Below, piece after piece: positions 1 to 9,936 of a stretch of 9,936 bases of DNA. Both the position numbers and the translations under genes were made by a program. The notes under the pieces are model-generated. The model saw nothing but the letters and a program-made list of their open reading frames with translations. It had not been told where the DNA came from and did not search any database. Numbering within the stretch: position 1 is the first letter of the stretch; every line of letters starts with the position of its first letter. This stretch comes from Leptospira ellisii (GTDB lineage Bacteria; Spirochaetota; Leptospiria; Leptospirales; Leptospiraceae): positions 1-9,936 of the forward strand of contig NZ_NPEF01000146.1 of NCBI RefSeq assembly GCF_002811955.1. Reading direction: 5' to 3'.

Positions 1-2919
1 ACGACTAAAAATCTGATGATTCTATTCGGAATCTACTCGACGAACGAAGCGCGTTATCACTGCGAACCGGAGGAATTCGGAAAATATATTCAAGAATTTG
101 CAAGTTCGGGTTGGTTGAACGTCGCAGGCGGCTGCTGCGGCACCACTCCCGAACATATCGCCGAAGCGGCAAAAGCGGTTCGCGGAAAAAAACCGAGAAT
201 TCTCCCTAAAATCGAGGACATCACGCGTCTTTCCGGTCTGGAGCCGTTGAACATAACCCCCGACAAAGGATTTTTGCTCGTGGGTGAACGGACGAACGTA
301 ACCGGATCTCCGAAATTCAAAAAGCTCATCATCGAAGGAAACTTCGAGGAGGCGGTTTCCGTCGCGCTGCAACAGGTGGAAGCGGGCGCCAATATAATCG
401 ATATCAACTTCGACGAAGCTTTGTTAGACGGAGAAGCGTCGATGAGGCATTTTTTGAACCTCATCGCGGGAGAGCCGGACATCGCAAAGGTTCCGTTTAT
501 GATCGATTCCTCCAAATGGAGCGTGCTCGAAGAAGGTCTGAAATGTATTCAAGGAAAGCCTATCGTAAACTCTATTTCTTTGAAGGAAGGCGAGGAGAAA
601 TTCCTGGAATACGCCGGAAAAATCCGGAGATACGGAGCCGCCGCGATCGTAATGGCTTTCGACGAACAAGGACAGGCGGCGTCGAAGGACGATAAGGTGC
701 GCATCTGTAAACGGGCCTACGATCTTTTAGTGACGAAAGCCGATTTCGATCCGAACGACATCATCTTCGATCCGAATATCCTCACCGTCGCCACTGGAAT
801 CGAAGAACACAACAACTACGCGATGGACTTCATCGAAGCCGTTCGCGAGATCAAAAAAGTCTGCCCGGGCGCGAAAGTATCGGGCGGTTTGTCCAACGTA
901 TCCTTTTCTTTCCGAGGAAACAACCCGGTTCGGGAAGCGATGCACTCGGTGTTCTTATACTACGCGATCCAGGCCGGTATGGACATGGCGATCGTAAACG
1001 CGGGAATGCTCGCCGTTTACGAGGAGATTCCGAAAGATCTATTAGAATATGTTGAAGACGTAATATTGAACCGAAGACCCGACGCCACCGAACGCCTCGT
1101 CGAATTCGCGGAAAGTTTCAAAACCTCCGGGGACAAGGCGGAAAAAAAGGAGGAGTCCTGGAGGGAAGGTACGACCGTCGAAGAAAGACTTTCGCACGCC
1201 CTCGTCAAAGGGATCGTCGAATACATCGATCAGGACACGGAGGAAGCCAGGGCGAAATACGGACGTCCGTTATCCGTCATCGAAGGGCCTTTGATGGACG
1301 GGATGAAAGTGGTCGGAGAACTGTTCGGAGCCGGTAAGATGTTCCTTCCTCAGGTGGTCAAAAGCGCGCGAGTCATGAAAAAATCGGTCGCGTATCTGCT
1401 TCCCTTTATGGAGGAGGAAAAGAACACCGAGTCAAACACTACCCGGCAGAAATTCCTCATCGCGACCGTAAAGGGGGACGTTCACGATATCGGAAAGAAC
1501 ATAGTCGGCGTAGTGTTGGCCTGCAACAACTACGAGGTCATCGACTTGGGAGTGATGGTCCCGACCGAAAAAATCCTCGAAGAGGCAAAGAAGCATAACG
1601 CGGATATCATCGGTCTTTCGGGATTGATCACACCTTCCCTGGACGAGATGGTTCACGTCGCTTCGGAGATGAAACGCACCGGATTCAACGTTCCTTTGTT
1701 GATCGGGGGCGCCACCACGAGTTCGGCGCATACCGCCGTCAAAATCGCGCCCGTGTACGATCAACCGGTCGTACACGTTGTCGACGCTTCCCGCGTAGTG
1801 AACGTGGTCAATCAACTGCTTCATCCGGATCTCAATTCCGCATACGCCCAGAAAATCAAAGAGGATCAGGCGAAGGCGAGGGAGAATTATTTCAACACGA
1901 GAGCGGAACGCAAACTCGTTTCCATCGAACAAGCCCGGGACAACAGGGAGCAGATAGATTGGGAGTCCGCTTTTATCGACAAACCGGCGTTTGTCGGGAC
2001 CAAGGTTTTCGACGAGGAAGTTTCCTTGGAGACGCTCATTCCTTTTATCGATTGGACTCCGTTTTTTACCGCTTGGGAATTGAAGGGAAGATATCCCGCG
2101 ATTTTGGAAAGCGAAACAACGGGGAAACAGGCGCGCGAATTGTTCGCGGACGCCCAAAAATTGATGAAGACCATCGTGGACGGAAAACTTTTCCGGACAA
2201 AAGGCGTCATCGGAATTTTTCCGGCGAATTCGATCGGAGACGATATCGAAGTTTACGAGGACGAAGAACGTTCCAAACTTCTTACGGTATTTCATACCCT
2301 GCGTCAGCAGATCCAGAAAGAGGACGGAGAACCTAATTATTGTTTGGCGGACTTCGTCGCTCCCAAATCCTCGGGAAGGACGGACTACGTCGGAGGATTC
2401 GCCGTCACCGCGGGACACGGAGTGGAGGAATTCGCGAAACAATTCGAAAACAACCACGACGATTACAATTCCATCATGGCTAAGGCCTTGGGGGACCGTT
2501 TCGCCGAAGCGTTCGCGGAATATATGCACTATAAAGTGAGGAAGGAATACTGGGGTTACGCCAAGGACGAAAATCTCTCCGCGGAGGATCTGATTCGGGA
2601 ACGTTACCGCGGAATCCGTCCGGCGGCGGGTTATCCCGCGTCTCCGGATCACACCGAAAAACGCGTGTTATTCGATCTTCTTCAGGCCGAAAAAAACACG
2701 GGAATCACGCTCACCGAACATTTCGCCATGTGGCCCGCGAGTTCGGTAAGCGGTTTGTATTTCGCGCATCCTCAGTCCAAATACTTCGCGGTGGCAAAAA
2801 TCAATCGGGATCAGGTGGAAGAATACGCGAAAAGGAAGGGAATGGATTTGGAAACCGCGGAACGTTGGTTGGCGCCGAACCTCGCGTATGATCCGTTAGC
2901 AGTTTCGGCGGCCCGCTGA
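1..2919 (+). CDS. metH: Cobalamin-dependent methionine synthase MetH, 5'-truncated by the window edge
   Basis: Transfers a methyl group from 5-methyltetrahydrofolate through cobalamin to homocysteine, making methionine in the cytoplasm. The frame is open from base 1, and 972 residues are visible of an expected roughly 1,230-1,250, so most of the homocysteine domain lies outside. Counting visible residues: GGCCGTTP at 43-50 holds two of the three zinc/homocysteine cysteines; GERTNVTGS at 95-103 opens the pterin (folate) domain; a helical cap at about 390-470 ([21 protein letters not shown]) leads to the B12 domain with DVHDIGKN, whose His495 is the lower cobalt ligand; the C-terminal reactivation domain carries RPAAGY at 873-878, the AdoMet-binding RxxxGY motif. 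The protein ends with the usual YAKRKGM...RWLAPN tail. From residue 15 onward, alignment with E. coli MetH as I recall it is close and uninterrupted. The first ~14 residues do not fit the family (see findings). No terminator is evident downstream. Confidence 0.97.
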   Translation, partial: TTKNLMILFGIYSTNEARYHCEPEEFGKYIQEFASSGWLNVAGGCCGTTPEHIAEAAKAVRGKKPRILPKIEDITRLSGLEPLNITPDKGFLLVGERTNVTGSPKFKKLIIEGNFEEAVSVALQQVEAGANIIDINFDEALLDGEASMRHFLNLIAGEPDIAKVPFMIDSSKWSVLEEGLKCIQGKPIVNSISLKEGEEKFLEYAGKIRRYGAAAIVMAFDEQGQAASKDDKVRICKRAYDLLVTKADFDPNDIIFDPNILTVATGIEEHNNYAMDFIEAVREIKKVCPGAKVSGGLSNVSFSFRGNNPVREAMHSVFLYYAIQAGMDMAIVNAGMLAVYEEIPKDLLEYVEDVILNRRPDATERLVEFAESFKTSGDKAEKKEESWREGTTVEERLSHALVKGIVEYIDQDTEEARAKYGRPLSVIEGPLMDGMKVVGELFGAGKMFLPQVVKSARVMKKSVAYLLPFMEEEKNTESNTTRQKFLIATVKGDVHDIGKNIVGVVLACNNYEVIDLGVMVPTEKILEEAKKHNADIIGLSGLITPSLDEMVHVASEMKRTGFNVPLLIGGATTSSAHTAVKIAPVYDQPVVHVVDASRVVNVVNQLLHPDLNSAYAQKIKEDQAKARENYFNTRAERKLVSIEQARDNREQIDWESAFIDKPAFVGTKVFDEEVSLETLIPFIDWTPFFTAWELKGRYPAILESETTGKQARELFADAQKLMKTIVDGKLFRTKGVIGIFPANSIGDDIEVYEDEERSKLLTVFHTLRQQIQKEDGEPNYCLADFVAPKSSGRTDYVGGFAVTAGHGVEEFAKQFENNHDDYNSIMAKALGDRFAEAFAEYMHYKVRKEYWGYAKDENLSAEDLIRERYRGIRPAAGYPASPDHTEKRVLFDLLQAEKNTGITLTEHFAMWPASSVSGLYFAHPQSKYFAVAKINRDQVEEYAKRKGMDLETAERWLAPNLAYDPLAVSAAR

Positions 2920-3060
2920 AACTCTGAAAAAGGGACGGGTTTTCCGGCGGATCGAAATCGGGGTTCTCCGAAACGAAGGTAGTAAATTTTTACGTCCGAA
3001 AACGATTCGCGTTTCATTTATGGTTTTACCTTCGATCCGTTTTCCGTCTAATGAGTTACG

Positions 3061-3390
3061 ATGAGACCAGCGGTTCCCAACCATCCTTCGGTTCACAACC
3101 ACGGACCGGTGTTTTCGGAGACGAGAACGTCTTCGGAGGAGTTTTCGTTTCATCCTTCCTTGATCTCTTGGCTGAAGGAACCGCTTCGACTTACGGGGAA
3201 CGAAATCCTCAAATTAACCGAAATCGGTTGTACGGATCATTCCTGTCCCGTCATCGAAACTTGTTTGGAAATATTTTCCTCTTCCGTCGAAACGGCCCCG
3301 CAACAAAGGATCCGTTTCGGAAGGGCAAAACATCTGATCAGCAAAATGGATCTGGCGTTTTCCCTAAAAAAACAGGGACTCGTACAATAA
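3061..3390 (+). CDS. Small conserved protein with a CxDxxCPxxET cysteine motif
   Basis: A 109-residue soluble protein without signal peptide or membrane segment. The core is at residues 53-69, TEIGCTDHSCPVIETC, with Cys57, Cys62 and Cys68, followed by a basic segment (QRIRFGRAKHLISK, 83-96) and a short helix. From memory, this pattern (E-I-x-C-x-D-x-x-C-P-x-x-E-T, then a strand and a K/R-rich stretch) resembles a small uncharacterised family seen in proteobacteria; I cannot name its function. The N-terminus has His8, His12 and His14, which together with the cysteines could bind metal, but that is inference. The ATG at 3061 is the first start after the in-frame TGA at 3052; no clear Shine-Dalgarno sequence precedes it. 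It lies 141 bp after metH on the same strand, so it could be co-transcribed or have its own promoter. An overlapping frame from 3051 is rejected because it lacks the motif. Confidence 0.72.
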   Translation: MRPAVPNHPSVHNHGPVFSETRTSSEEFSFHPSLISWLKEPLRLTGNEILKLTEIGCTDHSCPVIETCLEIFSSSVETAPQQRIRFGRAKHLISKMDLAFSLKKQGLVQ

Positions 3391-3448
3391 GAGCGGACTG
3401 CGATTTTATGATCCTCTGCCGGTGAGACGCAGCGGGATTCGACTAGAC

Positions 3449-4393
3449 TTATTTCGGAGAACTTTCGGAGAAGCTATATTTGATTCCGAGAAGACCTTGG
3501 ATATCATGCATCCAAAGATTGGGTTCGCCGGCTTGCAACTGAGCGGCAGTAGGAACCGGCACGCGCACCATTCCTTCCAAACTCAGGTTTCTGGAAGAAA
3601 AGGAAATTCCAGGATTGAGATAGTACTCGTATGATTTCCAACCTCGAAAGCTGTTTCCCGGTTCGTTCCCCGTCGTGTAAACGAGATTCCGGTCCTGAAA
3701 GCGTTTGATGCTGGAGAATTGAAGAAAAAAATTCATCTTGGAACTTTCCCCGATTTCGGGAAATACGGAATAGTTAAACGCGATCGTGGATTTCGCGGAT
3801 TCCAACACGGAAAGTCCCGCTTGGTTACCGATCATTCTCGCGTTAAAATCCATCTCCAATCCCGCATGACGTTTCATATATAAAAACATCACACCGGAAC
3901 TGCTTCCATTCTGCAGGGGATTGGAATTCCAATTGGTCAAACCGTAACCTTGGATTTGGTTTCTGGAATCCGTGATTCGATCAAAGGTCCGTTTTTCGGA
4001 AAAGGCGCCGGATACGATCTTTCCCGAACGGGAAGCCGTCTCCGAAATCAAAACGGTTTCCGAAACGGGAAGAAAATGCACGCTTTCCTTGGGCACGACG
4101 GAAAACAAAAACGGTTGGAACATTCCCGAAAAGGAAAGCCCCGGGCTTACGGTAAATCCGGGCGCGGGAGTCTCGGTTGCGGAATACGATTCCGTTTCGG
4201 GTCCGAGTTTGAGTTCCATCGGATCCTTATACGGAATGGCGATCACTTGCAGATATTTTTGGCGATTGAGATCGAAATCCCGGGAAAGATGATACGGTTG
4301 AAACGGGCTAAATGAAGGATCTTCGACCGAGAATACGGAAACCCCGATCAAAAACAAAAACAACGATAAAATTAAGGACCGTTTTTCGTTCAT
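3449..4393 (-). CDS. Putative exported envelope protein, function unknown
   Basis: A 314-residue protein that I cannot assign to a named family. Residues 1-22 form a typical signal peptide: MNEKR, a hydrophobic stretch ([16 protein letters not shown]), then a likely signal peptidase I site after VFS before VEDPS. There is no cysteine near the cleavage point, so it is not a lipoprotein. The mature part has no further long hydrophobic helix. It contains many alternating polar/aromatic stretches (for example [34 protein letters not shown]) like those of outer-membrane beta-strands, and the end IKYSF is near the C-terminus. A periplasmic or outer-membrane protein is therefore likely, but a barrel is inference. 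The gene converges on the small Cys-motif gene (58 bp gap) and is divergent from pfkA across 107 bp. The ATG follows an AT-rich stretch without a clear ribosome binding site. Confidence 0.8.
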   Translation of the reverse strand: MNEKRSLILSLFLFLIGVSVFSVEDPSFSPFQPYHLSRDFDLNRQKYLQVIAIPYKDPMELKLGPETESYSATETPAPGFTVSPGLSFSGMFQPFLFSVVPKESVHFLPVSETVLISETASRSGKIVSGAFSEKRTFDRITDSRNQIQGYGLTNWNSNPLQNGSSSGVMFLYMKRHAGLEMDFNARMIGNQAGLSVLESAKSTIAFNYSVFPEIGESSKMNFFLQFSSIKRFQDRNLVYTTGNEPGNSFRGWKSYEYYLNPGISFSSRNLSLEGMVRVPVPTAAQLQAGEPNLWMHDIQGLLGIKYSFSESSPK

Positions 4394-4415
4394 AACCAGT
4401 TTATCCGTAAGACTA

Positions 4416-4453
<38 letters not shown>

Positions 4454-4500
4454 GGAGATGATTTTTCAAGGATTTCCTCCAAAATCTGCCGCGAGGTCGT

Positions 4501-5796
<1,296 letters not shown>

Positions 5797-5913
5797 ATTT
5801 TGAATATTCTTAAAAAGGAATTTTCCGCGTCAGCGATGTGTAGGGCGCCTCGCGTCCCGGACGTTTTGCCGCCACGGGGAACGGATCGTCGGGGGAACGG
5901 TTCTTTCGGAATA

Positions 5914-5939
5914 CGACAACGGTTCGTGAATCGTTGTCG
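5914..5939. repeat. 26 bp near-perfect palindrome (hairpin)
   Basis: Arms CGACAACG (5914-5921) and CGTTGTCG (5932-5939) are perfectly complementary. The inner bases continue the pairing after one G-T pair (GTTC with GAAT), leaving only about two unpaired bases at the centre. As RNA this would be a 12 bp stem with one G-U pair. It lies between converging genes and has no T tract after it on either strand. Confidence 0.75.
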
Positions 5940-5957
5940 CAAAACGAGAAGGGATGA

Positions 5958-5970
5958 GTCGCTTTGCGAC
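5958..5970. repeat. Short hairpin GTCGC-TTT-GCGAC
   Basis: Five-base perfect arms with a three-base TTT loop. The motif TCGC/GCGA also occurs at the edge of the palindrome just upstream (5937-5940), so alternative pairings between the two are possible. Confidence 0.5.
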
Positions 5971-5988
5971 GAACCCGGAGCAGCGCAA

Positions 5989-6011
5989 CCTTCCGAGCGA
6001 AGCGAGGAAGG
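5989..6011. repeat. Inverted repeat CCTTCC/GGAAGG near the phosphatase stop codon
   Basis: Six-base perfect arms (5989-5994 and 6006-6011) around GAGCGAAGCGA. Read on the - strand, it starts about 20 bases after the phosphatase gene ends, where a terminator would be expected, but no T run follows (TTGCGCTG), so it is at best a weak or factor-assisted terminator. Confidence 0.45.
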
Positions 6012-6030
6012 GGACGCCCGGAAACGATCG

Positions 6031-7779
<1,749 letters not shown>

Positions 7780-7821
7780 AAAGGGGATGTGACGGACCGT
7801 TCTTCGGGAAGAATGGGATCA

Positions 7822-7850
7822 TTGGAACCGGGAAAGACTTCCCTGTCAAG
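7822..7850 (-). promoter_or_regulatory. Candidate promoter for the phosphatase gene, with an inverted repeat in its spacer
   Basis: Read on the - strand, a perfect TTGACA (7850-7845) is followed after 17 bp by TCCAAT (7827-7822, 4 of 6 matches to TATAAT). The spacer contains GGGAA-4-TTCCC (7831-7844), a perfect inverted repeat that could be an operator. It lies in the 97 bp gap between argB and the phosphatase gene and would let the latter be transcribed apart from argB. The weak -10 box makes this uncertain. Confidence 0.33.
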
Positions 7851-7875
7851 GAGTTTCAACGAAGTCGGAGAACGA

Positions 7876-8769
<894 letters not shown>

Positions 8770-8822
8770 CCCTCCCTCTGTCATCTCCGAAATCGGAATA
8801 GAAACGAAGAGGGGAAAAGAAG

Positions 8823-9578
8823 GTGATCGATATTCCGGAAAAGAAAAACTCGATGAAGAACGTTTTGATTACCGGGGGAAGCGGAGGACTCGGAAGGGCT
8901 ATCGTCGCTTCGCTGATCCGAGAAGGATACGCCGTAACCAACCTGGATCTGCAGGAACCGAAGACCGCGTTTCCCGGAGAAAGATTTTTACGAACGGATC
9001 TCACGAAAGACGATTCGATTACGACCACATTGGAAAATTGGAGAAAGATCGTTTCCGAAGAGATGCAGATTCCCGTTTCGTTCGTTCATTGCGCCGGATA
9101 CGGAGGACCGTATCATACGATCACTTCGGTTTCGGAGGAGGAGTGGGACCGGATTTTTTCCGTAAATCTGAGATCGGCGTTTCGAATCGTAAAAGAGGTT
9201 CTACCGGAGTTTCGGAAGAGGAGGTTCGGGAGAATTCTGATGATCGCTTCCTCCTTATCCCTCAAAGGTTCGGCGAATTCGGTCGCTTATTCGGCCTCCA
9301 AACACGCGTTAGTCGGATTCGTAAGATCCCTTGCCCACGAATGGGGGGAATACGGGATCACCGTGAACGCGCTCAGTCCGGGTTATATGGAAACTTCGAT
9401 GGGAATCCAGGAAGACCAAGTCGACGATCATAGAAAAAAAATCATCGATATGACCCCGTCGAAGAAGATCGCGTCTCCGGAAGAGGTGGCCAGGGTCGCA
9501 CGTTTTCTTCTGGAAGTGGAATCGGATTATATCAACGGTTCCAACTGGACCGTCGACGGCGGGATTACGGCGATATAA
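8823..9578 (+). CDS. Short-chain dehydrogenase/reductase (FabG-like SDR), probably NAD-dependent
   Basis: A 251-residue classical SDR with a Rossmann fold; substrate unknown. Visible motifs: the dinucleotide-binding TGGSGGLG (17-24); Asp42 at the end of the second strand (NLDLQ), which favours NAD(H) over NADP(H); HCAG (89-92) in place of the common NNAG; Asn115 (VNL); active-site Ser143 (IASS), Tyr156 and Lys160 (YSASK); and the standard ending WTVDGG. Overall it resembles 3-oxoacyl-ACP reductases, but such similarity is common in SDRs and does not fix the substrate. The GTG at 8823 has GAGGGG eight bases upstream (8809-8814). An in-frame ATG at 8853 would start directly at KNVLITGG and is a real alternative, though with a poorer ribosome binding site. 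The gene is divergent from argB across 74 bp, in which I see no convincing promoter boxes. Confidence 0.92.
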   Translation: MIDIPEKKNSMKNVLITGGSGGLGRAIVASLIREGYAVTNLDLQEPKTAFPGERFLRTDLTKDDSITTTLENWRKIVSEEMQIPVSFVHCAGYGGPYHTITSVSEEEWDRIFSVNLRSAFRIVKEVLPEFRKRRFGRILMIASSLSLKGSANSVAYSASKHALVGFVRSLAHEWGEYGITVNALSPGYMETSMGIQEDQVDDHRKKIIDMTPSKKIASPEEVARVARFLLEVESDYINGSNWTVDGGITAI

Positions 9579-9611
9579 AAGAGAAAAGAGCCGGTTTCGA
9601 ACGGGGCGTGC

Positions 9612-9674
9612 CTCGGAGCCGCCGCAATATTCCAAAAGATGAATGTGTTTTGCGTCGGTCGCGGCGGCTCCGAG
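9612..9674. repeat. 14 bp perfect inverted repeat with a 35-base spacer
   Basis: CTCGGAGCCGCCGC (9612-9625) and GCGGCGGCTCCGAG (9661-9674) are exact reverse complements. The spacer is AT-rich, in contrast to the arms. It begins 33 bases after the SDR stop codon. As RNA it is a very stable stem with a large loop. There is no T run after it, so it could act as a transcript-stabilising or rho-limiting stem rather than an intrinsic terminator. It could also be the end of a small repetitive element. Confidence 0.8.
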
Positions 9675-9705
9675 TCGCGTGACTCCGGGCTCGCGGATTC
9701 CCGCT

Positions 9706-9722
9706 CGTCCTCTTCGAGGACG
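9706..9722. repeat. Tight hairpin CGTCCTC-TTC-GAGGACG
   Basis: Seven-base perfect arms (9706-9712 and 9716-9722) with a three-base loop. It directly follows the short GCGG/CCGC inverted repeat (9693-9704) and is two bases ahead of the next one, so the three make a nearly continuous series of stems. Confidence 0.7.
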
Positions 9723-9724
9723 CT

Positions 9725-9746
9725 TGAGCGCCCTGCGGCCCGCTCA
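9725..9746. repeat. Inverted repeat TGAGCG/CGCTCA
   Basis: Six-base perfect arms (9725-9730 and 9741-9746) around a ten-base GC-rich loop. Two more pairs form outside a single mismatch (GC at 9722-9723 with GC at 9748-9749). The outer pairs compete with the preceding hairpin for base 9722. Confidence 0.55.
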
Positions 9747-9936
9747 CGCAAAAGAACGTCGTACAATGTCAATGTTCCGCCGCGCAACGCAATGCAGGAA
9801 GCAAGCGGATCGCTTCATGAATCAAAAAGAAAATCGAATCAAGCCGACTGCTTTCGCTGTAGTTGCGCTGTGAACTTGGGGATTGTGAGGTTGGTTCGTT
9901 CCTTCCTTCGAGCTGGATCGGGGAGACGTATCGTGA

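Larger units (their letters stand above)
5797..6030. other. Palindrome-rich spacer between convergent pfkA and the phosphatase gene
   Basis: These 234 bases hold no gene I can support; a 146-residue frame starting at a TTG at 5800 runs into the antisense of the phosphatase gene and resembles nothing. The spacer starts AT-rich (with GAATATTC at 5804-5811) and becomes GC-rich with several inverted repeats: CGTCCCGGACG (5853-5863), the near-perfect palindrome 5914-5939, GTCGC/GCGAC (5958-5970) and CCTTCC/GGAAGG (5989-6011). None is followed by a run of T on either strand, so they are not classical intrinsic terminators, though they may still help end the two converging transcripts. Confidence 0.6.
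9579..9936. other. Gene-poor, hairpin-rich intergenic region at the right edge
   Basis: I cannot support a gene in these 358 bases. Frames of 60-86 residues on either strand are rich in Arg, Ser and Pro, as expected from random GC-rich DNA, and show no domain. What stands out is a chain of GC-rich inverted repeats from 9612 to about 9815: a long-armed repeat (9612-9674), GCGG/CCGC (9693-9704), a tight hairpin (9706-9722), TGAGCG/CGCTCA (9725-9746), a tandem CAATGT duplicate (9764-9775) and AAGCG/CGCTT (9803-9815). After that the sequence is ordinary. Two frames run off the right edge: 9870 onward on the + strand (22 residues from a GTG) and 9769-9936 on the - strand (55 residues ending at a TGA). 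Either might be the end of a neighbouring gene, but neither is recognisable. Confidence 0.55.

Noticed and set aside
1432..2652. 406-residue open frame on the - strand inside metH
   Set aside because: It is fully antisense to well-conserved MetH; the protein is Arg/Val/Phe-rich with no domain. GC-rich Leptospira genes often leave the opposite frame open.
2948..3039. Long-range inverted repeat CGGATCGAA/TTCGATCCG after metH
   Set aside because: Nine-base arms about 75 bases apart with no T run and poor inner pairing; GATC/TCGA-rich words are common in this DNA, so it is likely chance.
3051..3425. 124-residue frame overlapping the small Cys-motif gene
   Set aside because: Its translation has no motif, is Ser/Arg/Gly-rich and extends past the real stop; the frame from 3061 carries the conserved cysteine motif.
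9643..9873. 76-residue frame on the + strand in the right-edge region
   Set aside because: It reads through the series of hairpins, is Arg/Ala/Pro-rich and has no ribosome binding site; probably repeat-derived.

Overview
The window looks like chromosomal DNA of a Leptospira species with moderately high GC (about half G+C by eye, well above L. interrogans). This assignment is inference. It rests on the very Leptospira-like ArgB and MetH sequences, the spirochaete-type phosphofructokinase, a GAF-GAF-RsbU phosphatase of the kind common in Leptospira, and weak or missing Shine-Dalgarno sequences. No phage genes, transposase, CRISPR array, tRNA or rRNA could be recognised.

Layout, left to right: (1) the 3' three quarters of metH (B12-dependent methionine synthase) enters from the left edge on the + strand. 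(2) It is followed by a small + strand gene whose protein has a Cys-rich CxDxxCPxxET motif. (3) A - strand gene for an exported, probably envelope, protein converges on the small gene. (4) A 107 bp divergent spacer with a candidate promoter leads into a + strand 6-phosphofructokinase of the long group II type. (5) A 234 bp palindrome-rich spacer separates pfkA from a convergent - strand GAF-GAF-PP2C (RsbU-type) phosphatase. (6) That phosphatase lies 97 bp downstream of argB on the same strand, with a candidate promoter in the gap. (7) argB is divergent from a + strand short-chain dehydrogenase/reductase. (8) The last 358 bp hold no convincing gene but many GC-rich inverted repeats, and look like a dispersed, hairpin-forming intergenic element.

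Functionally this is mostly core metabolism (methionine synthesis, glycolysis, arginine synthesis, an NAD-type oxidoreductase) plus one regulatory phosphatase and two poorly characterised proteins. I see no clear multigene novel system. The best candidates for follow-up are the small Cys-motif protein beside metH, the two hairpin-rich intergenic regions, the abrupt loss of MetH similarity in the first ~42 bases, and the argB-phosphatase pairing with an inverted repeat between candidate promoter elements.
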